In this document: positions 16,698-26,016 of the stretch, piece after piece | Layout: every line of letters starts with the position of its first letter | Numbering within the stretch: the stretch's first letter is position 1 | Source: Gilliamella sp. Lep-s35 | GTDB taxonomy: Bacteria > Pseudomonadota > Gammaproteobacteria > Enterobacterales > Orbaceae | Reading direction: 5' to 3' | NCBI RefSeq assembly: GCF_009795845.1 | Contig: NZ_WTEX01000012.1 | Span: forward strand, 48,999-82,597 | DNA: 33,599 nucleotides | Notes under the pieces: generated by a model | Told to the model about the DNA's origin: nothing | What the model saw: only the letters and a program-made list of their open reading frames with translations | Database searches by the model: none | Position numbers and translations under genes: made by a program

Positions 16698-17384
16698 ATG
16701 AAATTGTTAGTTGTTGAAGATGAACATAAAACTGGTGAGTATCTTCGTCAAGGGCTAGTAGAGTCAGGTTTTATTGTTGATTTGACCGATAATGGTTTAG
16801 ATGGTTATCATCGAGCAATGACTGAAGATTATGATTTAATTATCTTGGATGTGATGTTACCCGATATTGTGGGTTGGAAATTTGTTCAATCTTTGCGTGA
16901 AGCTGGAAAAGATACTCAAATTATATTACTCACCGCTATGGGAAGTATCGATGATAAAGTCAAAGGATTTAGCTTAGGTGCAGATGATTATTTAGTTAAA
17001 CCATTTTCGTTTGCTGAATTACTAGCAAGAATCAAATCATTATTAAGACGTAATGCACCGCAAGTAAATAATTATCAATTAAGTATTGCAGATTTGGTAA
17101 TGGATCTACCTAAACGAACAGTAACGCGAGCTGGAAAACGAATTGATTTGACTAATAAAGAATTTATGTTGTTAGAATATTTTTTGCGTTATCCTGGTGA
17201 AGTGTTACCTAGATCACTTATTGCTTCACAAGTTTGGGATATGAATTTTGATAGTGATACTAATGTGATTGATGTGGCCATTAGGCGATTACGTAATAAA
17301 ATTGATGCAGATTTTGAACCTAAATTGATTCATACTGTACGTGGAATGGGATATAAATTGGATGTATTAGATGAAGTTGACTAA
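16698..17384 (+). CDS. OmpR-family response regulator, heavy-metal (CusR/CopR) type
   Basis: 228 residues from ATG 16698, chosen because AAGGAA lies nine bases upstream; an ATG at 16680 would add six residues. The receiver domain (1-120) has the acidic pocket VVEDE, phospho-acceptor Asp51 in LIILDVMLP, Thr in LLTAMG and Lys in LVKPFSF. The C-terminal winged-helix domain has [14 protein letters not shown] and [14 protein letters not shown], ending in [11 protein letters not shown]. It most resembles CusR/CopR/PcoR regulators of copper or silver response. Its stop overlaps the kinase gene by 14 bases. No efflux or copper gene is adjacent, so the signal and targets are unknown. Confidence 0.9.
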   Translation: MKLLVVEDEHKTGEYLRQGLVESGFIVDLTDNGLDGYHRAMTEDYDLIILDVMLPDIVGWKFVQSLREAGKDTQIILLTAMGSIDDKVKGFSLGADDYLVKPFSFAELLARIKSLLRRNAPQVNNYQLSIADLVMDLPKRTVTRAGKRIDLTNKEFMLLEYFLRYPGEVLPRSLIASQVWDMNFDSDTNVIDVAIRRLRNKIDADFEPKLIHTVRGMGYKLDVLDEVD

Positions 17385-18774
17385 AATTGTATCATTTCGG
17401 TTACCATTAATTGTTTGTTTACTTACTTGTGGACTACTTTACTGTTTTAGTTACTTTATTGAACGTTGGTTTGAAAAACTTTCTGTTCACCAAAATGTAT
17501 CAGAGTTAACATCTGTTATCTCATCCATAGAGCGCGAACTTACTTATTATTCACAGGATGATAATCGTGATGAATTTTTTCAGAGCCTACTATTAATTTT
17601 AACCGGTCATCATCGGTTATTTGTCTATATTGTTGATGATTCAGGCAAAATATTATATCGCACACGGGGACCTAATCTTTCTATTGCCTTAAAACCTGCT
17701 GATTTTGAAGAAATTATTACTAAGCATACAACAACAGTATCGAATGTGAATCAATCATCTTATCGTATTGCTGCATCAAGGGTCATAACTGATCAAAACA
17801 AACAATACACAACTATTGTAGCTGTTGGTCGTGACTTACAGATTGAATTTATCAGGCGATTAAGAAAAGGCTTAAAAATACTTATTGGTATTTCTTGTAT
17901 CTTGGCGTTAATTGGTTCATTTATTTCTATCTATCTTACTCAAAAACCGATTAATCGATTAATTAAGAAGATTGAACGTATTAACTTAAAAAACCTTAAC
18001 CATCGTATTTCAACTTCATCTGTTCCAGTAAAATATGTTAGTTTAGTCAGGGCTTTTAATAAGATGCTTAACCGAATGGAAGATGTTTTTCAAAGACAAC
18101 GTAATTTTACGGCAGATATAGCTCATGAAATGCGTACACCTATTACTAATTTGACAACTCAAACTCAAATCGTATTAAGCAATGCAAGAACGACCGAAGA
18201 GTATAGAGAAATCTTATACTCAAATTTAGAAGAGTATGAAAGAATGTCACAAATGATATCTGATATGCTCTTTTTAGCACAGGCAGATAATCGTCAATTA
18301 GTACCTAATCTAGTTGATATTAATTTGCATAACATGATGGTTATGGTATGTGATTATTTTGAGCCACTTGCTGATGAAAAAGCTATCAAATTCGAATTAG
18401 AAGGGGAGTGTTGTCATATTCTAGGTGATAGAATGATGCTAGCAAGAGCAATAAGTAATATTTTATCTAATGCCATTCGTTATACGCCAGAAAATGGAAT
18501 TATTAAAATTACTTTAGCTCAAGTTAGTGAAAATCGTGTCAAAGTTGTGATTTCAAATCCTGGTAAAAAAATCGATAGTCGCCATTTGCCTCATCTTTTT
18601 GATCGTTTTTATCGTGTAGATGAGTCTCGTCATCGTAACGGCAATAATACTTCGGGTACGGGGATTGGGCTTGCAATTGTTAAATCGATCATTGATACGC
18701 ATAAAGGTAATATTACAGTTGAATCAGACGAACAGTCCACTCGATTTATTATTAACCTGCCAACCGCTATTTAA
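17371..18774 (+). CDS. Heavy-metal-type sensor histidine kinase (CusS-like)
   Basis: 467 residues. Helix 1 is about residues 8-30, followed by a periplasmic domain of some 135 residues with [17 protein letters not shown], helix 2 at about 168-188, a HAMP segment ending near 240, then the H-box with His252 in [12 protein letters not shown]-box [15 protein letters not shown]-box [12 protein letters not shown] and G-box [10 protein letters not shown]. This is the layout of the CusS/IrlS heavy-metal sensor kinases. The periplasmic domain diverges enough that metal specificity cannot be read. It overlaps the regulator by 14 bases, implying translational coupling. Its 3' end overlaps that of yaeP by eight bases on the opposite strand. 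Confidence 0.9.
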   Translation: MKLTKIVSFRLPLIVCLLTCGLLYCFSYFIERWFEKLSVHQNVSELTSVISSIERELTYYSQDDNRDEFFQSLLLILTGHHRLFVYIVDDSGKILYRTRGPNLSIALKPADFEEIITKHTTTVSNVNQSSYRIAASRVITDQNKQYTTIVAVGRDLQIEFIRRLRKGLKILIGISCILALIGSFISIYLTQKPINRLIKKIERINLKNLNHRISTSSVPVKYVSLVRAFNKMLNRMEDVFQRQRNFTADIAHEMRTPITNLTTQTQIVLSNARTTEEYREILYSNLEEYERMSQMISDMLFLAQADNRQLVPNLVDINLHNMMVMVCDYFEPLADEKAIKFELEGECCHILGDRMMLARAISNILSNAIRYTPENGIIKITLAQVSENRVKVVISNPGKKIDSRHLPHLFDRFYRVDESRHRNGNNTSGTGIGLAIVKSIIDTHKGNITVESDEQSTRFIINLPTAI

Positions 18775-18967
18775 TATCAAAGTCACTGATTAATAAATTA
18801 GCCGCTGCATAAGCGGCTTTATGCTGTAATTCTTCGGGAACTTGTTCGTTACATACTACTTCATCAAGAACTCGCATTACTGCGCCTAACGCATCATCAA
18901 TATAACCAAGTTCATTACTGCCAATTTGGGCGTATTTTTCACGAATTAGTTCACAATACTTATTCAT
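18767..18967 (-). CDS. yaeP: YaeP family small protein (UPF0253)
   Basis: 66 residues, the same length and pattern as E. coli YaeP: NKYCELIREKYAQIGS, LGYIDDALGAVMRVLDE and the C-terminal KAAYAAANLLISDF. The function is unknown in the family. AGGA precedes the ATG. It is the last gene of the minus-strand run after waaC (41-base gap) and converges with the sensor kinase. Confidence 0.93.
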   Translation of the reverse strand: MNKYCELIREKYAQIGSNELGYIDDALGAVMRVLDEVVCNEQVPEELQHKAAYAAANLLISDFDIK

Positions 18968-19008
18968 TTTACTTATTCCTTTTAATTAAATTGTCAGTAG
19001 AAATTCAA

Positions 19009-19971
19009 CTACAAAAAGTCACCCAATTTTTGATAAACCTGATTAGCACTAATTGTTTTCATCATTTTATCTGGTGATATAATGCTGTATTGATTTTTTC
19101 CATATCCTCCTATTAGCATAGGATCGGTTTTGCCAAATAGTGTAATATTGGGTCTATCTAATGCAGCGGTTAAATGGCTTAGTCCAGTATCAACCGATAC
19201 GACTGCTTTAGCTCCCACAATGACAGTTGCGATGTCATTAAGTGAAAGTTTTGGTAATACTTCAACATGGTTAAATCCTTGAGCAAGGCGTATTGCTCGT
19301 TGCTGTTCATGTGAAGCTCCCCAAGGTAGCTTAACTTTTAAGCCTGTCGGTTCAATAAGTTTGATTAATTGTCGCCAACCGTCTTCAGTCCAATGTTTTT
19401 CATATCGAGTTGTGGCATGCAAAAAAACAAGATACTGTTGGTTATCGCTAGGCAACGAAGATAAAAAGTGGCGAGCAATGGCATAATCACCCACTGAATT
19501 AGGTAAATTGTATTGTAGAGTTTGTGCAAATAACAATCTGATGCGTTCAATGGCATGCATTTGCTTGGGGATATTATGTTTTATATCATAAAACCAACTA
19601 GCAATAGGCTCTTTGATACTTTTGCGATCTAAACCATGTTTAATGCCTTGAGCTTTACGAGTAATAAAAAATGCACTTTTAATAAGCCCTTGGGCATCAA
19701 TAATTGCATCATATTGTTGTTGCTGTAAGTTATTAATAAAGTCGTGTCGCTCTTGACGAATAGCTTTAGAAAACCAATTTTTTCGCCAACGCCTTATTGC
19801 CACAGGGATGACCTTATCAACAGCACAATGCCAACTTGGAATTTGGGTAAAGTTTTCTTCAACTACCCAATCAAAGGTAATATTAGGCACGCAATTTGCA
19901 GCATCGGTTAATGCAGGTAAAGTATGTAGAACATCGCCCATTGATGAAGTTTTAACAACTAATACACGCAT
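19009..19971 (-). CDS. waaC: LPS heptosyltransferase I
   Basis: 320 residues, as in E. coli WaaC (RfaC). It adds the first L,D-heptose from ADP-heptose to Kdo2-lipid A at the cytoplasmic face of the inner membrane. The GT-B/GT9 fold is marked by VLVVKTSSMGDVLHTLPAL at the N-terminus, FDWVVEENF, YDAIIDAQGLIKSAF, FLHATTRYEKHW, KLPWGASHEQ and SVDTGLSHLTAALD, followed by GGYGKNQ. The ATG shares one base with the waaF stop (TAATG), so the two are coupled. Order hldD-waaF-waaC as in the enteric rfa locus. Confidence 0.97.
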   Translation of the reverse strand: MRVLVVKTSSMGDVLHTLPALTDAANCVPNITFDWVVEENFTQIPSWHCAVDKVIPVAIRRWRKNWFSKAIRQERHDFINNLQQQQYDAIIDAQGLIKSAFFITRKAQGIKHGLDRKSIKEPIASWFYDIKHNIPKQMHAIERIRLLFAQTLQYNLPNSVGDYAIARHFLSSLPSDNQQYLVFLHATTRYEKHWTEDGWRQLIKLIEPTGLKVKLPWGASHEQQRAIRLAQGFNHVEVLPKLSLNDIATVIVGAKAVVSVDTGLSHLTAALDRPNITLFGKTDPMLIGGYGKNQYSIISPDKMMKTISANQVYQKLGDFL

Positions 19972-21020
19972 TATCTATTACTCTTTTCACAACGCATTAT
20001 CAGTTTCATCAATGTTTCAAATACGTTCTCAGGTTTAATATCGATTAAGCTTTGATGATAGCCTTGCTCTGCATTACCTTGGCGGATGCGCTGATATCCG
20101 GTAATTAAACGAATAACTTCGGCTTTATTTGATAATGGCGGTGTAAAATCAGGGCTGCTTGGTCCATAAAGTGCGACAAGTGGTTTATCTAATGCAGCAG
20201 CAACATGCATCAATCCTGAGTCATTAGTAACAATTGCTTTACATGCTGCAATTAAACTTACCGCTTGTTCTAATTGCGTTTGACCTGCCAAGTTTATACA
20301 TTGATCGCCATGAGTCATTTTGGCAATAATCTGCTCGCCAACATTATGATCGTTTTTTGAACCAAAAATAATAATTTTAGCATGTTGTTGAACTAGCATG
20401 TCGGCAAGGGCAGCGTAATGATAATCAGGCCAACGTTTTGCTGGACCAAATTCAGCTCCTGGGCAAAAGCCAATTAATGGTTCATCTTGTGTTATTGTAA
20501 AGGTTGAAAGTGCTTGAGCTATTTCATCTTGGTTAACACTAAGTTTAGGCCATAATAAAGGTTGTGATAAATCAGATGCTGAATGTATTTGCTCTTTAGG
20601 ATACGCTAGCGCAATATAGCGTTCAACCATTAATGGAAAAGCTTGTTTATCGAGTTTACGCATATCATTTAATAATCCATAGCGCATTTCACCTTTCCAA
20701 CCTGTACGTTTAGGAATCTTGGCAAAAAATGGAATTAATGCTGATTTAAATGAGTTAGGCAACACAATTGCTTGATCATAATGGCTATCACGAAGTGATT
20801 TTCCTATTTCGTGGCGTTTTGATAATGCAAATTCACCATGACCTATAGGCATATCAATAGCTTGATTCACTTCAGGCATTTTATTTAATAATGCTTGGCA
20901 CCAAGCTGGCGCCATAACATCAATTTCATTGTTAGGATCAAGTTGTTTTAATGTGCGATACAAGCTTTGCGACATCATCATATCGCCAACCCAAGATGGA
21001 CCAATAATGAGTGTTTTCAT
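19971..21020 (-). CDS. waaF: LPS heptosyltransferase II
   Basis: 349 residues from ATG 21020 (348 in E. coli WaaF); the upstream extension of the frame overlaps hldD and is ignored. It transfers the second heptose of the LPS inner core. Landmarks are TLIIGPSWVGDMMMSQSLY, VLPNSFKSALIPF, RTGWKGEMRYGLLND, GFCPGAEFGPAKRWP and TNDSGLMHVAAALDKP, then ALYGPSSP. Four bases separate it from hldD upstream, and it overlaps waaC by one base downstream. Confidence 0.97.
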   Translation of the reverse strand: MKTLIIGPSWVGDMMMSQSLYRTLKQLDPNNEIDVMAPAWCQALLNKMPEVNQAIDMPIGHGEFALSKRHEIGKSLRDSHYDQAIVLPNSFKSALIPFFAKIPKRTGWKGEMRYGLLNDMRKLDKQAFPLMVERYIALAYPKEQIHSASDLSQPLLWPKLSVNQDEIAQALSTFTITQDEPLIGFCPGAEFGPAKRWPDYHYAALADMLVQQHAKIIIFGSKNDHNVGEQIIAKMTHGDQCINLAGQTQLEQAVSLIAACKAIVTNDSGLMHVAAALDKPLVALYGPSSPDFTPPLSNKAEVIRLITGYQRIRQGNAEQGYHQSLIDIKPENVFETLMKLIMRCEKSNR

Positions 21021-21024
21021 TAAA

Positions 21025-21957
21025 TTACCTTTCTTGCTTATTAAGCCATTGCATATATTTGGTTGTGCCTTCTGCGACTGTTTTAAATTCAATCTGGCAA
21101 CCTGTTTTTCTAAAGTTAGATAGATCTGCCTGTGTAAAGCTTTGATAACGGCCTTTTAAATGATCAGGGAAAGGGATGTAATCAATTTCTTCTTTTTTGT
21201 GGTAAGTAAGAACGGCATCAGCCACAGCTTGGAATGATTCAGCACGGCCTGTTCCACAGTTATAAATGCCTGAAATATTGTTTTTCCAGAACCATAAATT
21301 GACATCAACCACATCACCAACATAAATAAAATCACGTTTAAAGTTATCGCTACCAGCAAATAACTTTGGCTTTTCGCCTTTATTAATTTGTTCATTTAAA
21401 TGAAACGCAACACTGGCCATACTACCTTTATGATTTTCTCGAGGACCATAAACATTAAAGTAACGGAATCCGCAAACTGGTGATTTTGCTTCGGGTAAAA
21501 TTTCTCTGACATATTGATCAAATAAAAATTTAGAATACCCATAAACATTTAAAGGTTTTTCGTATTGACGATCTTCAATAAAGTTATCGCTGCGTCCGCC
21601 ATAGGTAGCAGCTGATGATGCGTATAAAAATGGAATATTAAAATCTAAGCAATAATGCAGTAAATCTTTGGAATAATCATAATTATTTTCCATCATAAAT
21701 TTGCCATTCCACTCGGTGGTTGATGAGCAAGCACCTTGATGGAAGATAACGTCAATATTAAGGTCTTCGTTTGAAATGATAGCAGCAATAAATTCGTCTT
21801 TATCCATATAATCGGCAATATCTAAATCAGCTAAATTAGCAAATTTAGTGCCATCAGTTAAATCATCAACGACTAAAATGTCTTTACGACCTTGATCATT
21901 TAAACCTTTAACAATATTACTACCAATAAATCCAGCCCCACCGGTTACCACGATCAT
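21025..21957 (-). CDS. hldD: ADP-L-glycero-D-manno-heptose 6-epimerase
   Basis: 310 residues from ATG 21957, equal to E. coli HldD (RfaD). AAGGAA precedes this ATG, and the six-codon extension upstream is not needed. It is an extended short-chain dehydrogenase fold with the NADP-binding [10 protein letters not shown], the catalytic Tyr/Lys in YGYSK, and [20 protein letters not shown] and [11 protein letters not shown]. It epimerises ADP-D-glycero- to ADP-L-glycero-manno-heptose, the donor used by the WaaF and WaaC enzymes encoded directly after it. Confidence 0.98.
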   Translation of the reverse strand: MIVVTGGAGFIGSNIVKGLNDQGRKDILVVDDLTDGTKFANLADLDIADYMDKDEFIAAIISNEDLNIDVIFHQGACSSTTEWNGKFMMENNYDYSKDLLHYCLDFNIPFLYASSAATYGGRSDNFIEDRQYEKPLNVYGYSKFLFDQYVREILPEAKSPVCGFRYFNVYGPRENHKGSMASVAFHLNEQINKGEKPKLFAGSDNFKRDFIYVGDVVDVNLWFWKNNISGIYNCGTGRAESFQAVADAVLTYHKKEEIDYIPFPDHLKGRYQSFTQADLSNFRKTGCQIEFKTVAEGTTKYMQWLNKQER

Positions 21958-22064
21958 ATAATTTTCCTTAACCAATAAATTTATCTGCTTATGATACCGA
22001 TTTATGGCAAAATTTTCGAGTGATCATTTTAAAAAGCATGAATGAAAGTGGGATATTTACGAAT

Positions 22065-22835
22065 TTATTTTATTTTTGCTGTGACTAAAATATATCTTGC
22101 TAAGTGAAGATAAGGTTCTGTTTGGCAGTATTTTTGTTCCAGTTCTAATAGTTGTTCAAAATGGGTTTCTGCTTTGGATTTATTAGTAAGATAATCGTGA
22201 AAAATACGAATCCCCGTTTTTTGTAAAATAGTAAAATTAGCTTGAATAAGCCATTGATATACATCGTTCGGATCCCTTGGATAATCGGGCGAAAGTGTCT
22301 TTTTTTTGCGTTTAGCTAGCCCAGCTTGAGTGTAGCCAAAATTGCCTAATGTCACCGTTTTAAACAAAAGTGCATGATAATTATAAAACATTAACGATAA
22401 ATAACCGTCAGGTTTAAGATGATTTTTTAATGAATTTATCAATTTAATTGGATCAGCTACCCATTCCAATACCGCATGGCAAATAACTAGATCAAATTGT
22501 TGATTAATTAAACTATCAAGGTGCTGAATAGAGCAACAAAGGCAATTGATAGTTAGGTTTTCTGCTAGTGCTTTTTGTTTGGCTAGTTCTAGCATTTGCT
22601 CCGAAATATCACAAAGCGTTACTTGATGGCCAAGTTTGGCTAATCTACAGGCGATTTGACCTTGTCCTCCACCTGCATCAAGTATGGTTATTGGTTTATT
22701 GGTGGGGTAGGTCGCTAAGATCTTTTCTAGTTCTTGCCACACTATCGCTTCACGAATTTTACCTTTAGTCGTGCCATAAATGTTTTGAGCAAATTTATTA
22801 CTGATATCATCAAAATTACGATCTTGTTTATTCAT
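22065..22835 (-). CDS. cmoM: tRNA 5-carboxymethoxyuridine methyltransferase
   Basis: 256 residues, matching E. coli CmoM (formerly SmtA). QDRNFDDISNKFAQNIYGTT opens the conserved part; the SAM-binding loop is LDAGGGQGQ, followed by LCDISEQML, HAVLEWVADP, LSLMFYN, KTLSPDYPRDP and TGIRIFHDYL. It methylates cmo5U34 to mcmo5U34 in a subset of tRNAs reading NNN family boxes. The ATG lies two bases after the plsC stop, so plsC-cmoM are co-translated. A 107-base gap separates it from hldD. Confidence 0.95.
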   Translation of the reverse strand: MNKQDRNFDDISNKFAQNIYGTTKGKIREAIVWQELEKILATYPTNKPITILDAGGGQGQIACRLAKLGHQVTLCDISEQMLELAKQKALAENLTINCLCCSIQHLDSLINQQFDLVICHAVLEWVADPIKLINSLKNHLKPDGYLSLMFYNYHALLFKTVTLGNFGYTQAGLAKRKKKTLSPDYPRDPNDVYQWLIQANFTILQKTGIRIFHDYLTNKSKAETHFEQLLELEQKYCQTEPYLHLARYILVTAKIK

Positions 22836-22837
22836 AG

Positions 22838-23569
22838 TTATTTTTGATTATTTAACTGTTTTGCTTCTGCATTTATTTGTTCTATTTTATTTGTCATTTT
22901 ATTATGGCATTGTTCCATTAAAGCTCTAGCATCTTCTTTGCTTAATGTGTTGGTTTCAATAGGCTCTAGCATTTCAACAATAAAATGACCATTATTTAAA
23001 CGGTTTAATCTGATATCATTGGTTTGAGATACGCAAATTGGCACAATAGGCACTCCCGCTGCAATTGCTGCTTTAAATGCGCCAGTTTTAAAAGGTAATA
23101 ATCCACGACCACGGCTACGAGTACCTTCAGGGAACATCCAAATAGAAATATTACGTTTTTGGATTTCATTAACCACTTGTCCAATTGTATCGTGAGCTTT
23201 TGATTTATTATTACGATCAATAAGAATATTACCAGTAAGATAGTAAAGCTGCCCAAAAAAAGGAATCCAAGCCAAACTTTTTTTACCAACAGTGACTGTT
23301 TTAGGTTGTACAACATCGCTAGCTACAACGATATCATAATTATTTTGGTGATTGGCAATATACACACAGCTACCTATTTTACTAATATTAGGGTGAATGC
23401 GAGTATCCACTTTTACGCCAAATATCGGTTTAAAGAAAAATCCAAATAAATGAGCGAATCTTGCAACATTTTTGGGGTTTCTTGGATTAAACAAGCAAAA
23501 AATGGTGCCTAACACACAAATAGCAACACCAATTATCACAACACTAATTAGACGAAAAAGAAATACCAT
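22838..23569 (-). CDS. plsC: 1-acyl-sn-glycerol-3-phosphate acyltransferase
   Basis: 243 residues, close to E. coli PlsC (245). It acylates lysophosphatidic acid at position 2 to give phosphatidic acid at the inner membrane. The HX4D catalytic motif is NHQNNYD, and the substrate-binding block is FPEGTRSRGRGLLPFKTGAF; VTVGKKSLAWIPFFGQLYYL and GNILIDRNNKSKAH are also kept. An N-terminal hydrophobic segment (about residues 3-26) anchors it. Divergent from mnmD, with 88 bases between them, and first gene of the minus-strand run. Confidence 0.97.
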   Translation of the reverse strand: MVFLFRLISVVIIGVAICVLGTIFCLFNPRNPKNVARFAHLFGFFFKPIFGVKVDTRIHPNISKIGSCVYIANHQNNYDIVVASDVVQPKTVTVGKKSLAWIPFFGQLYYLTGNILIDRNNKSKAHDTIGQVVNEIQKRNISIWMFPEGTRSRGRGLLPFKTGAFKAAIAAGVPIVPICVSQTNDIRLNRLNNGHFIVEMLEPIETNTLSKEDARALMEQCHNKMTNKIEQINAEAKQLNNQK

Positions 23570-23657
23570 AATTTACCTCATAAGTTAACTTGGCGTATTA
23601 TATACATAATCAACATTAATATACAGTTGTTAAATATTACTGTTTAAAAGGGTATTC

Positions 23658-24366
23658 ATGCATAAATCGACTATTTTTTGGAATGAAAATCAGACACCAG
23701 TTTCTGTTTATTTTGATGATGTGTATTTTAATACGGAAGGGGCAATTGCCGAAACCACTTATGTTTTTATTGATGGTAATGATTTACTTCAGCGTTTTAC
23801 TCAACATCAAAAAGATACATTTGTCGTTGCTGAAACAGGTTTTGGTTCGGGGTTGAGTTTTTTGATTTTATGGCAAACGTTTTTAAATTTTAGGCGTCAG
23901 CACCCAAATCATAAACTTAAGTATCTTACTTTTTTTAGTGTCGAAAAATATCCATTATCATTAGACGAATTAATCAAGATTCATGATAAGGTCATTTCTA
24001 AAAACTCGCCTTTATTTTTGTTAGCTAAGCGGCTTCAAACGCATTTAATTGATGCGACTTGTCAGTTTTGACAACGTCAGTTTAGCGATATGTTATGATG
24101 ATATTAGCAATTACTCAGATTTTTTAGCAAAGCAAAATGTATTGATTGATACTTGGTTTTTTGATGGATTTTCACCAGCAAAAAATCCTGATATGTGGTC
24201 AGCATGTTTATTTAAAAATTGTTTTAAACTAACCGCTCATGGTGGGCGTTTTGCTACTTTTACAGCAGCTGGATTTGTTCGTCGTCATTTAATTAATGCT
24301 GGATTTACTGTTCAAAAACGAAAAGGGTTTGGTTTAAAACGTGAAATGTTAGTGGGGTATAAGTGA
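23658..24366 (+). pseudogene. mnmD: MnmD-type tRNA methyltransferase (MnmC N-terminal domain), frame broken once
   Basis: Two overlapping frames together give the MnmC methyltransferase domain. Frame 1 (23658-24071) has TPVSVYFDDVYFNTEGAI, ETTYVFIDGN, FVVAETGFGSGLSFLILWQ and FFSVEKYPLS, then stops at TGA. Frame 2 carries [43 protein letters not shown] and [12 protein letters not shown]. Skipping one T at TTTTGAC (24066-24072) joins them as [14 protein letters not shown], as expected by alignment with E. coli MnmC. The enzyme would methylate nm5U34 of tRNA to mnm5U34. The FAD oxidase half of enteric MnmC is absent: the frame ends at GYK. It may be a pseudogene, a sequencing error or a +1 frameshift site. 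Confidence 0.88.
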
Positions 24367-24380
24367 GTTTGCTTTTTATC

Positions 24381-24434
24381 TATATATATTACAGTCATTT
24401 ATCAAATTACGGTAAACAACACGAGTAATTCCTA
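24381..24434 (-). repeat. Dispersed repeat B, copy 2
   Basis: The minus strand reads TAGGAATTACTCGTGTTG, then TTTACCGTAATTTGATAAA, and matches 546-599 with about seven substitutions and one gap. Confidence 0.65.
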
Positions 24435-24462
24435 ACATTAAGTAATTTTTCTATATTTAGAC

Positions 24463-24504
24463 TTTTTACTTAAACACTATGTTTTCCTGAAGCTTTTTGA
24501 CAAA
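24463..24504 (-). repeat. Dispersed repeat A, copy 2
   Basis: The minus strand reads TTTGTCAAAAAGCTTCAGGA and ends GTGTTTAAGTAAAAA. It matches 11649-11690 at 37 of 42 positions, with the differences grouped in two small patches. Confidence 0.7.
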
Positions 24505-24672
24505 GATGGATCTATTTTTGATGGTATTAACTATCACTACGATATTAATAATATGAAAAACATCATAATTAAATTAAAAATCAACATGTTGCGAAAGTTA
24601 TTCACCATTTTATTTAATTTGTTATAGCTAGCTTAGTTAATTTTAATTTGCTACACTAAAGCCAGTAGAAAA

Positions 24673-24759
24673 TTATACAACGTTCATGGCTTTGACATGA
24701 CTATTTTCACTGTTCTCACCAAGCCCACTCAAAGCCAGCTTTAATGAATTTTTTAGTTC
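24673..24759 (-). pseudogene. Short protein-like relic on the minus strand
   Basis: Between two TAA stops the minus strand reads 28 residues, ELKNSLKLALSGLG then ENSENSHVKAMNVV, which looks like a real protein C-terminus rather than random AT-rich translation. There is no start or SD, and the family was not recognised. It may be the tail of a decayed transposase or other gene. Confidence 0.25.
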
Positions 24760-24988
24760 TTATTTTTAATTTTTTTGAAAATTTAGAAGGTGTTACTAAG
24801 TAGCAAGATTCAGTTTTAAAAGCAGAAGTCTTTAAAAAGTCCCGTTCTTAAACTATATAATTTATTGAATTGATTAAGTGTTTTAAACATTGATATAAGT
24901 ACACATAGGAGCTTGTGAGTCTTAATCGATTTTTATTTAAATTATATTGGAAGTTTCGTAAAAATATAGATTAACTTAGGAGCAAATT

Positions 24989-25876
24989 ATGCGTAAACAA
25001 ATCTATAATCCACTTACAAAATATCATCATGACAAATTTCCAAAACAAAAACAGGTTGCGCCAGCTTTACAGTGTGAAATGACCCCGATTCCTGATTGTG
25101 GCGAAAAGAGCTATCAAGGACATAATCGTTTAGAAGGACGTAAAATACTTGTGACTGGTGGTGATTCAGGCATTGGACGTGCAGCGGCGATTGCTTATGC
25201 TAAAGAAGGTGCTGATGTGGCTATCAATTATCTTCCTTTTGAACAAAAAGATGCAGAAGAAGTGGCTAAAGTTATTGAAGCTGCTGGGCGTAAAGTTGTG
25301 TTAATTCCCGGTGATTTAAGTGACGAGGCTTTTTGCAAAAAATTAGTTGATGAAGCTCACGATAAATTAGGTGGGTTAGATAATTTGACGTTAGTTGCTG
25401 GTAAGCAAACTGCGGTCGAAAACATTATGGATCTTACTACAGAACAAATTAAAAAAACGTTTGAAGTGAATGTGTTTTCGCTCTTTTGGGTGACTAAAGC
25501 GGCTTTAGGATATTTAAAACCTGGTTCGACTATTATTACAACGTCATCTGTTCAAGCTTATCAACCTAGTGGTAATTTATTAGATTACGCTTCAACTAAA
25601 ACAGCTATTATTGCCTTTACTCGTGGCTTATCTAAACAGTTAGCTTCAAAAGGGATTCGGGTAAATTGCGTGGCACCAGGTCCTGTTTGGACACCATTAC
25701 AAATTTGTGGCGGTCAACCAAGTGATGTAATTCCTGAATTTGGTAAACAAACTCCTTTGCAACGAGCAGGTCAACCCGTTGAGCTTGCAGGTGTTTATGT
25801 GCATTTAGCATCAGAAGAGTCAAGCTATACAACAGGCGAAACGTATGGCGTTACTGGTGGTATGCATATTAACTAA
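24989..25876 (+). CDS. yghA: Short-chain dehydrogenase/reductase, YghA-like
   Basis: 295 residues. The lead-in [17 protein letters not shown] before the Rossmann fold and the [11 protein letters not shown] segment are typical of the YghA subgroup, whose E. coli member is an NADP(H)-linked aldehyde reductase. The cofactor loop is [10 protein letters not shown], then LVAGKQ (NxAG variant), the catalytic Ser in TTSSVQAY, Tyr/Lys in YASTK, and [10 protein letters not shown]. Substrate here is unknown. A good SD (TAGGAG) precedes the ATG. It stands alone, with a weak hairpin after it. Confidence 0.88.
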   Translation: MRKQIYNPLTKYHHDKFPKQKQVAPALQCEMTPIPDCGEKSYQGHNRLEGRKILVTGGDSGIGRAAAIAYAKEGADVAINYLPFEQKDAEEVAKVIEAAGRKVVLIPGDLSDEAFCKKLVDEAHDKLGGLDNLTLVAGKQTAVENIMDLTTEQIKKTFEVNVFSLFWVTKAALGYLKPGSTIITTSSVQAYQPSGNLLDYASTKTAIIAFTRGLSKQLASKGIRVNCVAPGPVWTPLQICGGQPSDVIPEFGKQTPLQRAGQPVELAGVYVHLASEESSYTTGETYGVTGGMHIN

Positions 25877-25889
25877 TGAATATTTGTCA

Positions 25890-25921
25890 CTGTAAAAGTG
25901 CTGTTTTATGCGCTCTTACAG
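25890..25921 (+). terminator. Weak hairpin after yghA
   Basis: CTGTAAAAGTGC (25890-25901) pairs with GCGCTCTTACAG (25910-25921) with one mismatch and one G-U pair, 14 bases after the stop codon. No T-run follows, so termination is uncertain. Confidence 0.35.
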
Positions 25922-26016
25922 CTGATTTATAGGTAATTAATTTTTAAAATCAAATAGACTATTGCGAATTAAAATCGCTATAGTCAATATCAATTAAAAA
26001 ATAGAAGGGGAATAAT

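Larger units (their letters stand above)
24367..24988. other. AT-rich spacer with repeats A and B and a short coding relic
   Basis: No intact gene. Repeat B (24381-24434) and repeat A (24463-24504) lie here, 28 bases apart and both on the minus strand, the only place in the window where the two occur together. A 29-codon minus-strand relic is at 24673-24759. The last 220 bases before the next gene are AT-rich, with only a plain SD (TAGGAG) near 24980. Confidence 0.5.

Noticed and set aside
21021-21092. Longer waaF start at 21092
   Set aside because: It overlaps the end of hldD in another frame and lacks similarity to WaaF, which starts MKTLIIGPSWVGD as usual.
24049-24366. Separate second gene for the 3' part of mnmD
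   Set aside because: It has no SD or proper start and is exactly the missing C-terminal half of the methyltransferase domain.
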